Part shown: positions 51,990 through 61,525 of the stretch, in pieces
Layout: every line of letters starts with the position of its first letter
Numbering within the stretch: the first letter of the stretch is position 1
Assembly: GCF_009761815.1 (NCBI RefSeq)
Contig: NZ_RWIN01000038.1
Location: 172,300 to 236,299, forward strand
Direction of reading: 5' to 3'
DNA length: 64,000 nt
Source of the DNA: Pseudomonas sp. PB120
GTDB lineage: Bacteria; Pseudomonadota; Gammaproteobacteria; Pseudomonadales; Pseudomonadaceae
Position numbers and translations under genes: made by a program
The notes under the pieces: generated by a model
What the model was told of the DNA's origin: nothing
The model's database searches: none
What the model saw: only the letters and a program-made list of their open reading frames with translations

Positions 51990-52014
51990 TGAAAGGCATC
52001 AATCGGCCAGAAGC
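51990..52014 (+). repeat. Dispersed 25-bp repeat, copy 2
   Basis: Identical to 50534-50558 and in the same orientation, 43 bases behind the stop of the Fic C-terminal fragment. Together the two copies bracket the broken Fic gene. The rest of 51948-52246 shows no gene. Confidence 0.8.
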
Positions 52015-52246
52015 AGCCGGTGGAAGGAGCGACAGCAAATGAAAAGCTATGCTTGGGCTACTGTCGGAAACGATTGAGCAGATTGGGCTTTGCGCCCAGG
52101 GTGTATCAACCCCTTCAGTGGTGACCCGCTGTCACAATGCCCTACCTTGTCAGAGTTAGACGACTGAACAAGGAATGTAATCCACCAAGCCCGTGAATCA
52201 CCCCACTTGAGGTCAGTTTAGCGTCAGACCCAAAGAGGAGTCCGTC

Positions 52247-52651
52247 ATGTCCGTAGTCGATCGCCTCAGGTATTTGCGCGTCGTTCTGGTTTTGGCTGGC
52301 CTCGCGTGCCTTGCGCTCTACCCACTGATGTTGTTCTGGCCGTCCGGCTGGGCCTGGCACGTCGGTCACTCGGACTATCCGATGATGATCGTTGGCCTCT
52401 ACGCCACACTTGGCGTGTTCTTGATCCTGGCCGCCCGTGATCCATTAGCCAATCTGAGCCTGATCTGGTTCACCGTGTGGTCTAGCGCCGTGCACGGAGG
52501 AATCATGGCCGTCCAGGCGGTCACCCAGCCGGAGCAAATGGGCCACTTGGCAGGTGACGTGCCGGCACTCTTGATCGTGGCGGTTGCCTTGGCCATCTTG
52601 ACGCCCCGCACGCAATTGGCCGCTCGGCCTCGAACACACAAGGGGGCCTAA
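52247..52651 (+). CDS. Four-helix membrane protein (DUF6632-like)
   Basis: 134 residues with four hydrophobic helices. RLRYLRVVLVLAGLACLALYPLMLFWPSGWAW opens the protein, followed by MIVGLYATLGVFLILAARDPLANLSLIWFTVWSSAVHGGIMAVQA and a last helix ending LTPR. I recognise this as a small family of unknown function that recurs in proteobacteria. AGAGGAG precedes the ATG. Single gene. Confidence 0.75.
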   Translation: MSVVDRLRYLRVVLVLAGLACLALYPLMLFWPSGWAWHVGHSDYPMMIVGLYATLGVFLILAARDPLANLSLIWFTVWSSAVHGGIMAVQAVTQPEQMGHLAGDVPALLIVAVALAILTPRTQLAARPRTHKGA

Positions 52652-52883
52652 GAACAGGTGCTGTCAGGATCGAGATCCACAGCGTGAAAAACCCGCCGAA
52701 AACAAGTCTTCGCTATGCATATTTTATATGCTTTAAAGGCATTTCACGCGTAAGCCTTAAGCGACATTGAATATGCCAATAAAGAATAAGCAGCGTATTT
52801 TTTAGTATTTTATTTCTTCATTTATGCACCGTTATATGTTCGCTTCGATCCAGCGTCTCGCTGGAATTTGCAGGAGCATCAGC

Positions 52884-53960
52884 GTGATTCGAACGTTTTT
52901 TTTCAAAAGCATGTCCCTTCCCGCCGCCGCGCTTTCACTCGCCGCATTATTGGTGTCCAGCCAGGTAAATGCGGATACGGTCAAAGAGATTCGTATTGCA
53001 GTTCCCGACATCAGCGCGGGTACCACCCCCAGTGGGGCCGGGATTGTCGATGTGCTGCGCGAACAACAATCGCTAGAAAAGGAATTCGAAAAAGACGGGA
53101 TCAAGATTCGCTGGGACTTCTTCAAAGGCGCTGGTCCCGCCATCAATGAGGCGTTGGCCAACGGCCAGGAGGACTTCGCCTACCTCGGTGATTTCCCGGC
53201 GATCATCGGCAAGGCCGGAGGCCTGGACACCCGTTTGCTGAGCGCGGTGGCCCGTGACGTCAAGCTCTACCTCGCGGTGCAGCCTGGCTCGGGCATCACC
53301 ACGCTCGAAGCGTTAAAGGGTAAACGCGTGGCGATTTTCCGCGGTACGGCCACTCAGCTGTCGTTTGCTTCAGCGCTGGCTCACCAGGGCCTGAAGGAAA
53401 GCGACTACAAAGTGGTCAACCTGGATTACAACGCGGCGAATGCTGCGCTCGCGGCCAAGCAGATTGACGGCACATGGGCCGGCGCGGGCGTGTTTGCCCT
53501 GAAGGCTCGCGGCTTGGCCGACGTGCCGCTGAACACCGCGGACCTGGACGGCGCCGGCAGCATGCAGGCCGTGTTGTTGGGTCGTGGTGCCTTCGTTGAC
53601 CAGCATCCCGAACTGGTCGCCCGCCTGATCAAGGCCCAGCAACCCGCCATTGCCTGGTTGCGCAATGACGAACACAAACAGGACTACATTAACCTGGTCG
53701 CACGGCTCGCCAGTTTTCCTGCGCAGATACTCACCGCGGATGCCGAAGGCCAGTCGCTGGTGAAGATTTTTGCACCGCAACTGGACGCCCCCTTCCTCGA
53801 CAATTTGCAGCGCAGCGTTGATCTCGCGCTGGACGCCAAATTGATCCGCAAGGGGTTCGAGGTGAAGAGCTGGGCGGAACCGCGCTTCCTCGATGATGCG
53901 TTGCAAGCCGAGTCAAAACAGGCCAGCAACGCCCTCCAATCTCCTCAAGCCAGTCGTTGA
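52884..53960 (+). CDS. ABC transporter substrate-binding protein, aliphatic sulfonate type (orphan)
   Basis: 358 residues from the GTG at 52884, which follows AGGAG; the upstream ATG at 52824 lacks a ribosome-binding site. Signal peptide ends near SSQVNADT. The mature type II binding protein shows IRIAVPDISAGTTPSG, WDFFKGAGPAINEALANGQEDFAYLGDFPAIIG (SsuA-like ligand cradle), and LKGKRVAIFRGTATQL. No cysteine is seen in the mature part. No permease or ATPase gene accompanies it. It is followed by GST, an AraC regulator, a TonB receptor and a flavin monooxygenase, which fits scavenging of an organosulfur compound. Confidence 0.83.
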   Translation: MIRTFFFKSMSLPAAALSLAALLVSSQVNADTVKEIRIAVPDISAGTTPSGAGIVDVLREQQSLEKEFEKDGIKIRWDFFKGAGPAINEALANGQEDFAYLGDFPAIIGKAGGLDTRLLSAVARDVKLYLAVQPGSGITTLEALKGKRVAIFRGTATQLSFASALAHQGLKESDYKVVNLDYNAANAALAAKQIDGTWAGAGVFALKARGLADVPLNTADLDGAGSMQAVLLGRGAFVDQHPELVARLIKAQQPAIAWLRNDEHKQDYINLVARLASFPAQILTADAEGQSLVKIFAPQLDAPFLDNLQRSVDLALDAKLIRKGFEVKSWAEPRFLDDALQAESKQASNALQSPQASR

Positions 53961-53975
53961 TAATAAGGATTCCCC

Positions 53976-54596
53976 ATGACCACTTTGTTCATCTTCCCCG
54001 GTGCCTGCTCGTTCGCCGCCCATGTTGTGATTCACGAACTGCAACTGCCCATCACCGTCGAGCGAGTTGTGCTCGGTAGTGAGGATTCACCTTATCGCCG
54101 GATCAACCCGACCGGCCGAGTGCCGGCGTTGCTGCTGGATGATCAGACCCTGCTGACCGAAAACACCGCGATCCTGCCGTTCCTCGCCGACTTGCGCCCC
54201 GGCACTTCGCTGTTTGCCCCGGCCGGTTCGGTGGAGCGTGCGCAGATTCAGGCCTGGCTCGGTTACGTGGCGACCGAGGTGCACGTTGGCGCGTTTCGGC
54301 CGATCAACCGTCCCGAGCGTTACAGCGTCGACGAAGCGGCGTTCCCCGGCATCCGTCAGCGAGCGTTGCAGCAACTCGCCAACGCCTTGAAACCCATCGA
54401 AGCGCGGCTGGCACAGTCGGATTATCTGGTGGGCGATCGCCTGACCCTGGCGGATATCTACCTCGGTGTGTTTGTGGGCTGGAGCGCCCGTGCGGATGAT
54501 TTGTTGGCGGAGTTCCCGGCGTTGCGGGCCTTCCTCGGGCGTTATCGCGCGCGGGAATCGGTGGTGCAGGCACTGGCCGCAGAAGGCCTGGCCTGA
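53976..54596 (+). CDS. Glutathione S-transferase family protein
   Basis: 206 residues. The thioredoxin-like N-domain (LFIFPGACSFAAHVVIHEL, then NPTGRVPALLLDDQTLLTENTAILPFLA) has the cis-Pro and the ENTAI glutathione contact. The helical C-domain contains SDYLVGDRLTLADIYLGVFVGW. Beta-class GSTs have the catalytic Cys at residue 10, and PGACSFAAH fits that. AAGGA precedes the ATG, 15 bases behind the binding-protein gene, so they are co-transcribed. Confidence 0.9.
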   Translation: MTTLFIFPGACSFAAHVVIHELQLPITVERVVLGSEDSPYRRINPTGRVPALLLDDQTLLTENTAILPFLADLRPGTSLFAPAGSVERAQIQAWLGYVATEVHVGAFRPINRPERYSVDEAAFPGIRQRALQQLANALKPIEARLAQSDYLVGDRLTLADIYLGVFVGWSARADDLLAEFPALRAFLGRYRARESVVQALAAEGLA

Positions 54597-54638
54597 GTGC
54601 CATCGTGGACGGATATTTGAGCGAGCCGGAGTGACCGC

Positions 54639-55721
54639 ATGCCTACCATCGATACCATTGCCACCTGGGCCCAAGTCATCGCCCGCACGCTGGAAGCCCA
54701 GGGCATCGACACGGCCCCGCTGCTGCGTGAAGCCGGTATCGGCCCGTGTAATCTGCATGACCCCAACCAGCGCATTGCGCTCGCGTGCATGAGTGCATTT
54801 TGGCGCGCGGCGCGACGGGTCAGCAATGACGAGTGTTTCGGTCTGCACGTGGCGAAGCACAGTTACGCGACAGACTTTCACGGACTGTTTTTCGCCGCGC
54901 AAAGTAGCTCGACCGTGATCGAGGCACTGGAGCGCGGCGTCCGTTACGCCCCGGTGATCACGACGGCGGCGGCAATGAGCCTGGTGCACGGCCCTCACAC
55001 GGCGCGGTTGATCTACGGGGTGGCTGCGGGCGCCGAGGTGGAGCAGATCGCCACCGAAGCGTCGATCGCCTGCGCGGTTCGATTCACCCGCCAGACCTGG
55101 GGCGACTTGCCGATCGTGCACTGCGTACGGCTCGCCCGCCCTGCCCCCGAGGACCCGCTGCGCTGGGCACGGATGCTCGGTTGCCCGGTGCACTTCGACG
55201 CGAGCGAGAACGCCATCGAGTACACCAATCGCTGGCTCAATGCGCCGCTGAGCAGCGCCAATCACGAAGTGGCTCAGGGGCTGGACAGCGTGCTGAATGA
55301 CTACCTGGAACGCCAACGCAAACTCAACCTGCCGGAACGGGTGCGCGGCGCCATCGTCCGTTATTTGCCGCTGGGAGAAGTGCAGCAGAGCCGTGTCGCC
55401 GAGGATCTGGGCATGAGCGTGCGCAATCTTCATCGGCACTTGCTCAAGCACGACACCAGCTTCAAGACATTGCTCGATGAAAGCCGTCGTCAACTGGCCT
55501 TCAGTTACCTGCGCCAGACCGATTGCTCGATCAACGAGATCTGCTATCGGTTGGGGTTCAACGAACCCAGCAGTTTCAATCGCGCGTTCCGCCGCTGGAC
55601 CGGGGCGAGCCCAGGAAAATGGCGGCGCGATGACCTGCACCTGGTGCCCGAGTCGTATGTGCCAAGGCCAGCAGTCGCCTCTTCCTCAGCCTTTGACCGG
55701 GCGTTCTCGATTGCGGTCTAG
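54639..55721 (+). CDS. AraC-family transcriptional regulator
   Basis: 360 residues: N-terminal Arabinose_bd-like domain (IATWAQVIARTLEAQGIDTAPLL, HSYATDFHGLFFAAQSSSTVIEALERG) and C-terminal HTH pair (QQSRVAEDLGMSVRNLHRHLL, INEICYRLGFNEPSSFNRAFRRWTG). It lies between the GST and TonB-receptor genes on the same strand and is likely their local activator. The short tail after the HTH (about 30 residues) has no known role. Confidence 0.9.
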   Translation: MPTIDTIATWAQVIARTLEAQGIDTAPLLREAGIGPCNLHDPNQRIALACMSAFWRAARRVSNDECFGLHVAKHSYATDFHGLFFAAQSSSTVIEALERGVRYAPVITTAAAMSLVHGPHTARLIYGVAAGAEVEQIATEASIACAVRFTRQTWGDLPIVHCVRLARPAPEDPLRWARMLGCPVHFDASENAIEYTNRWLNAPLSSANHEVAQGLDSVLNDYLERQRKLNLPERVRGAIVRYLPLGEVQQSRVAEDLGMSVRNLHRHLLKHDTSFKTLLDESRRQLAFSYLRQTDCSINEICYRLGFNEPSSFNRAFRRWTGASPGKWRRDDLHLVPESYVPRPAVASSSAFDRAFSIAV

Positions 55722-55848
55722 GCCGCTTGTCTGCGACGGACCATAGGTTGTCCGCGCAGGCCCCTTTTCTCACCGACACACTCCTTAGCATGGCAATCCT
55801 AGCGTGCCCGACCCCAAGCGTCGCGCGGCAACAAGGAGCCTTCTGTCC

Positions 55849-58203
55849 ATGCTTTTACGTTATTCGGCCACCACGGCCCATCGCCTCAAGCCGCTGAGCT
55901 TTTCCTTATGGCTGGCGCTGCCCGGTGTGCTGTCCGCCACCCAGAGTTTTGCTGCCAGCGACAGCGACGCGCCGGTAAATACCGCCGCTCAGGCGGATGA
56001 CGCCACGCCCCGGCTGGAGCACGTCACGGTGACTGCCCGCCGCCGCGAAGAAGCGTCGCAAGACGTACCAACGCCGATCACCACGCTGAGCGGCGCCAAT
56101 CTGGAAAGCCAGCGCATCTACAAGATTCAGGACCTGCAACAGGCATTGCCCAGCGTTAACGTTGCGTACGTGCATGCCCGGGTGTCCAGTTTCGCCGTGC
56201 GCGGAATTGGCAACAACCCGGCCAGCGATGGCCTCGAAGGCAGCGCCGGCATCTACCTCGACAACGTCTACCTGGGCCGCCCCGGCATGGCGGCGTTCGA
56301 CCTGCTGGACGTCGAGCAACTGGAGCTGTTGCGCGGGCCGCAAGGTACCTTGTTCGGCAAGAACACCACGGCCGGCGTGCTGAACATTACGACGCGCGCC
56401 CCGACGTTCACCCCGGAGCGCAGCCTCGAAGTGTCGGGCGGACAGGACGGTTATTTTCAAGGCAAAGGCAGCGTGTCCGGGCCGTTGACCGACACCCTGG
56501 CAGGTCGTCTGTCGTTCTACCGCACGCGGGATGACGGCTACCTGAACAATCAGCATGACGACCGCACGTTGCTCGGCGGTGAACGTGAAGGGTTGCGCGG
56601 GCAATTGCTGTTCAAGCCCAACGACGATTTCAGCCTGCGCTGGATCAATGAATACAACAGCGAAAACTCCAGCAGCGGCAGCAGCGTGATCTACGGTGCC
56701 GGCGCGCAATTCTGGCGCAGGGCTGCGCTGGTCGGCGCCCACCCCGAAGTCGGCAAAAGCAACATCGATGGGCGCCAGAACGTCAGCGTGCATCAGAACG
56801 CGAGCTCCGTGGAAGCCAACTGGAACCTCGCCGGTGGCTACACGCTGACCTCCATCAGTGCCTACCGCAGTTGGCATTTCAACCCCGCCAACGACGCCGA
56901 CCAGCTGGAAGTGCCGGTGATCAAGGACTTTGGCTACGAAGTGCACGACCGGCAGTTTTCCCAGGAAATCCGCCTGGCCTCGCCCAAGGGCGAGTACTTC
57001 GATTACGTCCTGGGGGCTTATGCCTTCAAGCAGGACCTGGGCAACCGGATCTTCACCAACCTCGGTCCGCTGGCGGATCTCAACCTGATTGGCGCGAACC
57101 TCAATGCGCTGAACAACGTCAACAGCAAGGTCAATGGCAAGGTCGATACCGAGAGCTATGCCTTGTTCGCCCAAGGCACCTGGCACCTGACCGATCGCTT
57201 GGATTTCAGCGCCGGGGTGCGTGGCACCTACGAAGAAAAAGACGCCAATGTGCAGCGCTTTGCGCCTACGGGCGGCGGTACACCGGTGGTGATTCCCGGT
57301 GTGGTGGACGGCAACGCGATACGCGCGGGCCAGGTCGGCGCCTACGACAGCGGCGACCTGCACATGCACAACGCGGCGCCATCGTTTCTGGCCAACTTGA
57401 GCTACCACTTTACCGATGATGTACTCGGGTATACCTCGCTGTCCCACGGCGAGAAGTCGGGTGGCGTCAATCTCGCCGTAGGCTCGGCTCCAAGCGCGGG
57501 GGCGGAATCGTTGCTGGTCGGTCCGGAACGGGCGAACGATGCTGAGCTGGGTATTAAGAGCCAATTGTTCGACCATCGCTTGCAGCTCAATGCGAACGTG
57601 TTCTGGACCGGTGTGAATGGCTATCAGGCGACTACGTATTACCAGCCGCCCGGTTCACTCACGGGTTACCAGTTGCTGACGAATGCCGGCTCGGTGCGCT
57701 CACGCGGCGTGGAGTTCGAGGCGACTGCCGTTCCGGTGCGCGGCCTGACGCTCAACGTCAACGGCTCGTTCAACGATGTGACCTACCTGTCGTTCAAGAA
57801 CGCGCCCTGCCCTGCAGAAACCACCGGGGCCGCCACGTGCGACCTGAGTGGCCAGCGCGTGGCCGGCGCTTCGCGCTGGATCGGTAACGTCAACGGCGAA
57901 TACAAATGGCCGCGCATCGACGGCATCGAACCTTACGCCACGGGCAGCTACGCCTATCGCTCCGACAGCGAAGGCACGCTGGACAATTCCGACCTGTCGA
58001 AAATCGATGGCTACGGCCTGGCGAACTTCTCCGTGGGTGCTCGCGTGGACTATGGCGATGGCTTGCTGGACGCCTCGCTGTGGGTCAAAAACGCCTTCGA
58101 TCGCGAGTATTACCTGGCGGTCGGCAGCGGCTCCAACGGCCTTTACACCGCATCGCCCGGCCAGCCTCGCACCGCCGGTGTGACCCTGCGTTATGACTTC
58201 TGA
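55849..58203 (+). CDS. TonB-dependent receptor, possibly for an organosulfur compound
   Basis: 784 residues from the ATG at 55849 behind AAGGAG, with a signal peptide ending near TQSFAAS. TonB-box-like EHVTVTARRREEASQDVPTPI precedes the plug (LQQALPSVNVAYV, VRGIGNNPASDGLEGSAGIYLDNVYLGRPG, LLRGPQGTLFGKNTTAGVLNITTR), which is of the non-siderophore class. The barrel ends PRTAGVTLRYDF. The only Cys in the mature protein appear as one nearby pair (APCPAETTGAATC), suggesting a loop disulfide. The neighbours (sulfonate-type binding protein, LLM monooxygenase) suggest a sulfate ester or sulfonate as ligand; this is inference. Confidence 0.87.
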   Translation: MLLRYSATTAHRLKPLSFSLWLALPGVLSATQSFAASDSDAPVNTAAQADDATPRLEHVTVTARRREEASQDVPTPITTLSGANLESQRIYKIQDLQQALPSVNVAYVHARVSSFAVRGIGNNPASDGLEGSAGIYLDNVYLGRPGMAAFDLLDVEQLELLRGPQGTLFGKNTTAGVLNITTRAPTFTPERSLEVSGGQDGYFQGKGSVSGPLTDTLAGRLSFYRTRDDGYLNNQHDDRTLLGGEREGLRGQLLFKPNDDFSLRWINEYNSENSSSGSSVIYGAGAQFWRRAALVGAHPEVGKSNIDGRQNVSVHQNASSVEANWNLAGGYTLTSISAYRSWHFNPANDADQLEVPVIKDFGYEVHDRQFSQEIRLASPKGEYFDYVLGAYAFKQDLGNRIFTNLGPLADLNLIGANLNALNNVNSKVNGKVDTESYALFAQGTWHLTDRLDFSAGVRGTYEEKDANVQRFAPTGGGTPVVIPGVVDGNAIRAGQVGAYDSGDLHMHNAAPSFLANLSYHFTDDVLGYTSLSHGEKSGGVNLAVGSAPSAGAESLLVGPERANDAELGIKSQLFDHRLQLNANVFWTGVNGYQATTYYQPPGSLTGYQLLTNAGSVRSRGVEFEATAVPVRGLTLNVNGSFNDVTYLSFKNAPCPAETTGAATCDLSGQRVAGASRWIGNVNGEYKWPRIDGIEPYATGSYAYRSDSEGTLDNSDLSKIDGYGLANFSVGARVDYGDGLLDASLWVKNAFDREYYLAVGSGSNGLYTASPGQPRTAGVTLRYDF

Positions 58204-58210
58204 GGTAACT

Positions 58211-59536
58211 ATGAAACAAGCACAGATGAGCCTTGGCGCCTTTCTCATGAGCAGCGGTCATCACCTGGCTGCATGGCGTCACCCTCGCGCCTGGTCAGGC
58301 GGCGGGCTGGATTTCCAGCACTTCAAAAAACTGACGGTGAGCGCAGAGCGCGGCAAGTTCGACGCGATATTCTTCGCCGATAACCTGGCACTGATGGGAT
58401 CACCGGAACTGGGGCAGTACACCACCGCCGGCGACGTGTTCGATCCCCTGGTTCTGCTGTCGGGGCTGGCGGCCGTGACAGAACGCATCGGCCTGGTCTC
58501 GACCGTGTCGACCAGCTACAACGAACCGTATTTGCTGGCACGCAAGTTCGCCTCCCTCGACCACCTGAGCGGCGGCCGCAGTGGCTGGAACCTGGTGACG
58601 TCGGCCACCGATCTGGAGGCGCTGAACTTTGGCCGGGAACAGCATTTCGAGCACGGTGACCGCTACGCCCGTGCCGAGGAATTTATCGATGTCGTGACCG
58701 GGTTGTGGGACAGCTACGAGGACGAAGCGTTTGTACGAGACAAAGCCAGCGGCGTGTTCTTCCAGCCCGACAAGCTGCACGTGCTCAACCACAAGGGTGA
58801 GCATTACCGGGTGCGCGGGCCACTGAATATTCCTCGCACGCCTCAGGGTTACCCGGTGCTGATTCAGGCAGGCTCTTCGGAACCGGGCAAGGCCCTCGCC
58901 GCCCGCACCGCTGAAGTGGTGTTCACCGCGCAACAGACGCTGGGCAATGCCCAGGCGTTCTACGCCGACGTCAAAGGCCGCCTCGCCGGCTACGGACGCC
59001 GGCCTGATCAGCTAAAAATCATGCCCGGAATTTCGCCGGTGATCGGTCGAACACAAGCGGAAGCCGAGGACAAATACCAACAGTTGCAGGACCTGGTCGA
59101 GCCGCGGGTCGGGCTTGGATTGCTCGCGGGCATGGCCGGCGGGTTTGACCTGTCCGGCTATGACCTGGATGGCCCGTTACCGGAGTTGCCGCTGAGTAAT
59201 TCGATGCAAAGCCGCCAGGCACTGTTCATCGACCTGGCCCGCCGGGAAAATCTGAGCATTCGTCAGCTGTACCTGAAAATCGCCGGCGCGCGCGGCCACC
59301 ACACCGTCATCGGCACCCCGAAAACCATCGCCGACACCCTGGAGCAATGGTTCGTCGAGCAGGCTGCCGACGGCTTCAATATCATGCCGCCGTTCCTGCC
59401 CGAAGGGCTGGATGATTTCGTTGAAGGCGTGGTGCCGTTGCTGCAACAGCGCGGTCTGTTCCGCCAGGAATACAGCGGCACGACCCTGCGCGAACATCTG
59501 GGTCTGGAGCGACCGGGCAATCGGTATACGCGCTAG
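58211..59536 (+). CDS. LLM-class flavin monooxygenase (NtaA/SnaA/DszA family)
   Basis: 441 residues from the ATG at 58211, directly behind GAGGTAACT and only seven bases after the receptor stop. The family marks are WRHPRAWSGGGLDFQHFKKL, AERGKFDAIFFADNLAL, STSYNEPYLLARKFASLDHLSGGRSGWNLVTSA, and VLIQAGSSEPGKALAARTAEVVF. It needs reduced FMN from a separate reductase, not present in this window. The protein contains no cysteine at all, typical of proteins made under sulfur limitation. It probably cleaves C-S or C-N bonds of the imported compound. Confidence 0.92.
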   Translation: MKQAQMSLGAFLMSSGHHLAAWRHPRAWSGGGLDFQHFKKLTVSAERGKFDAIFFADNLALMGSPELGQYTTAGDVFDPLVLLSGLAAVTERIGLVSTVSTSYNEPYLLARKFASLDHLSGGRSGWNLVTSATDLEALNFGREQHFEHGDRYARAEEFIDVVTGLWDSYEDEAFVRDKASGVFFQPDKLHVLNHKGEHYRVRGPLNIPRTPQGYPVLIQAGSSEPGKALAARTAEVVFTAQQTLGNAQAFYADVKGRLAGYGRRPDQLKIMPGISPVIGRTQAEAEDKYQQLQDLVEPRVGLGLLAGMAGGFDLSGYDLDGPLPELPLSNSMQSRQALFIDLARRENLSIRQLYLKIAGARGHHTVIGTPKTIADTLEQWFVEQAADGFNIMPPFLPEGLDDFVEGVVPLLQQRGLFRQEYSGTTLREHLGLERPGNRYTR

Positions 59537-59599
59537 CCCCTGATGCTGGGGGCTGAGCAGCCAGTGGCTGCCCTACCCCTCAGCTCATCGGGAACGGGC

Positions 59600-61162
59600 T
59601 CAACCGACGCGCGTCTCGCTGATCGCCACGCCCTTACGCCCCAGTTGCTTGACGCTGTACATCGCCTGATCCGCTTCTTTGAGCAACCTATCAAGATTCC
59701 GGCCATGATTCGGGCAAAGCGAGACCCCAATGCTGCACGAGATCGTTATCACCCCCACGCTCGTCGCGACGTTCTGTGCGACAGTTTCCAGCACCTTTAT
59801 TGCCTTCTGTTCTGCGCTTTCAGCATTGATCAGCCCGGTAATGAGAATGACAAACTCATCCCCACCGTACCGTGCGACGGTGTCACACGAGCGCGTGGCT
59901 TGCAGCATTCGGGTGGCGACCGCTCGCAACACCTGGTCGCCGACATCGTGGCCATGCTTGTCATTGATTTCCTTGAAGTGATCCAGGTCAATCAGCAAGA
60001 CTGCGAACGGCACACCCTTTTCTTTCCAATGGTCATAAGCCTGAGCAAAACGGTCTGCGAACAGATAGCGGTTAGGGAGCTGGGTCAGCACGTCATGGCT
60101 GGCGAGATAGGCCGAGCGTTCGTGCTCCACCTCAGCCGTTTCAATCGCCTTGAAATGCCGAATCAATACCAAAGGTATGAGCACCAGTGCGCCGGCGAGC
60201 ATCGTCAGGATGATGAGCGTCTCTTCAGTCAGAACATCCCCAAAACGCAGCTGACGCTCGAACGATAACGTCATTGGCTGTGAAGAACTTCTGAGTTCGA
60301 CATGATCGGAAAGACGTGGCAACAGCAACTTGTCCAGGTACCCGGCTTGCTCCGTTTCTGTCGAAAAAACCGTGCTCTCCGTCCCTGCGCCGTTTTTCAA
60401 GACAGCGACGATATGAACCAGGGTATCTGTGTTCGCGCCGTTTACTGCGTCCAGTAACGAACCTGTTTTTATTAAAAGCAGGGACACCATGGTGCTGCCG
60501 AAAAAGTTAGGCCGTGTGTTCTCCCGCCCTTGATCAACCCTGCTGACTGACTGCATGAGGATGTACGCATTGCCGCCCTCGTACATCGAAAATACGGGGG
60601 ATACGACGGGCTTCTGACTGTTGTAGGTACGCGCCAGTGCGTAGGAGAGATGCCCCACGGTTTCCAGCCTGACGCCATAAATCGAACTGGATTCCGGGAG
60701 TAACGGATACATGAACAACACCGGCCATGTCTCGTTCAGAAAAGCCTGGTTCTGGGCAGGCTGCTGAGCAAGGCCAGGGAAGTCCTTCAGTCTGAAATCC
60801 GGACGCCAGGTCCGGCGTAAGAGATCTTCAAAGGCAGCCTGCTCAGCGACGGGAACTGCCCTGGCGGCCTCAAGCATATAAATATGTGGGTAAGCGGATA
60901 ACACCGCAGCGGCATAACGGGCCGTCGCTTGCGTATCGCTCTGATCGACCGCCTGAAGAAACGCCGAGAACCCTGCCAATACCGCTTCGTTGGTATCCAG
61001 CTGATTGCGCACGATGCCGGAGATGTTCTGCACGTATTCCGAGAACCGTGTTTCACGGCGCTGGGTCTCGGACTTCAACAGCAACATGGCAGAAAAACCA
61101 ACCAGGCTGATCGCCAGGATGATGAAGCCCGCTAAGGTGCTGCGCCTCTTACTGAGCATCAT
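59600..61162 (-). CDS. CHASE-domain diguanylate cyclase
   Basis: 520 residues. Transmembrane helix 1 at about 10-31 (LAGFIILAISLVGFSAMLLL), a periplasmic CHASE domain to about 290 (the RTWRPDFRLKDFPG stretch is typical), helix 2 near 305-330, and a C-terminal GGDEF domain. The active site is intact as RYGGDEF, preceded at the right distance by an RxxD product-inhibition site (RSCD). It should make cyclic-di-GMP in response to a small extracellular ligand. No EAL domain. Convergent with the LLM monooxygenase gene and in no operon. Confidence 0.93.
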   Translation of the reverse strand: MMLSKRRSTLAGFIILAISLVGFSAMLLLKSETQRRETRFSEYVQNISGIVRNQLDTNEAVLAGFSAFLQAVDQSDTQATARYAAAVLSAYPHIYMLEAARAVPVAEQAAFEDLLRRTWRPDFRLKDFPGLAQQPAQNQAFLNETWPVLFMYPLLPESSSIYGVRLETVGHLSYALARTYNSQKPVVSPVFSMYEGGNAYILMQSVSRVDQGRENTRPNFFGSTMVSLLLIKTGSLLDAVNGANTDTLVHIVAVLKNGAGTESTVFSTETEQAGYLDKLLLPRLSDHVELRSSSQPMTLSFERQLRFGDVLTEETLIILTMLAGALVLIPLVLIRHFKAIETAEVEHERSAYLASHDVLTQLPNRYLFADRFAQAYDHWKEKGVPFAVLLIDLDHFKEINDKHGHDVGDQVLRAVATRMLQATRSCDTVARYGGDEFVILITGLINAESAEQKAIKVLETVAQNVATSVGVITISCSIGVSLCPNHGRNLDRLLKEADQAMYSVKQLGRKGVAISETRVG

Positions 61163-61525
61163 TCGGATAGAACAATAGGAGGGAGGAACGCACTACTTCG
61201 CAGACCTTTGCATGGAATCCTGCTTTTGTTGATGGCCATCAGGGCCGCAGGCCCCGGGCTGGCAATGGCCATTTCGGCAACCCATGAAAAAGCAAGAATC
61301 GAGTGAAATTCCATTTTCCAGACTCGTAACGGGAAAGATGTCGCATATTACAGGAGACGACTGGAAACAGAATCTTGTGTCGTGTTTCACCAAGAGAAAG
61401 CCGTCTAAGCTAATTCGATATAATTATTTATTCTAAATTTAATAGATCATTAACATCTAAGCAGGTCGGCGCCTGAGAATTCAAAAATGCGCTGCTTACT
61501 CCTATCTGCTCAGGAATCCATAACA
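61163..61525. other. Divergent intergenic region upstream of tauA
   Basis: About 360 bases without a gene. The right half is strongly AT-rich (TATAATTATTTATTCTAAAT), likely containing the tauA promoter and a regulator site such as CysB/Cbl, which cannot be identified by eye. Confidence 0.45.

Noticed and set aside
54087..57576. Two minus-strand open frames of more than 500 codons opposite the AraC and TonB-receptor genes
   Set aside because: Same cause: codon-position GC bias keeps the antisense frame open. The translations are Arg/Gly/His-rich without folds, and the sense genes are unambiguous.
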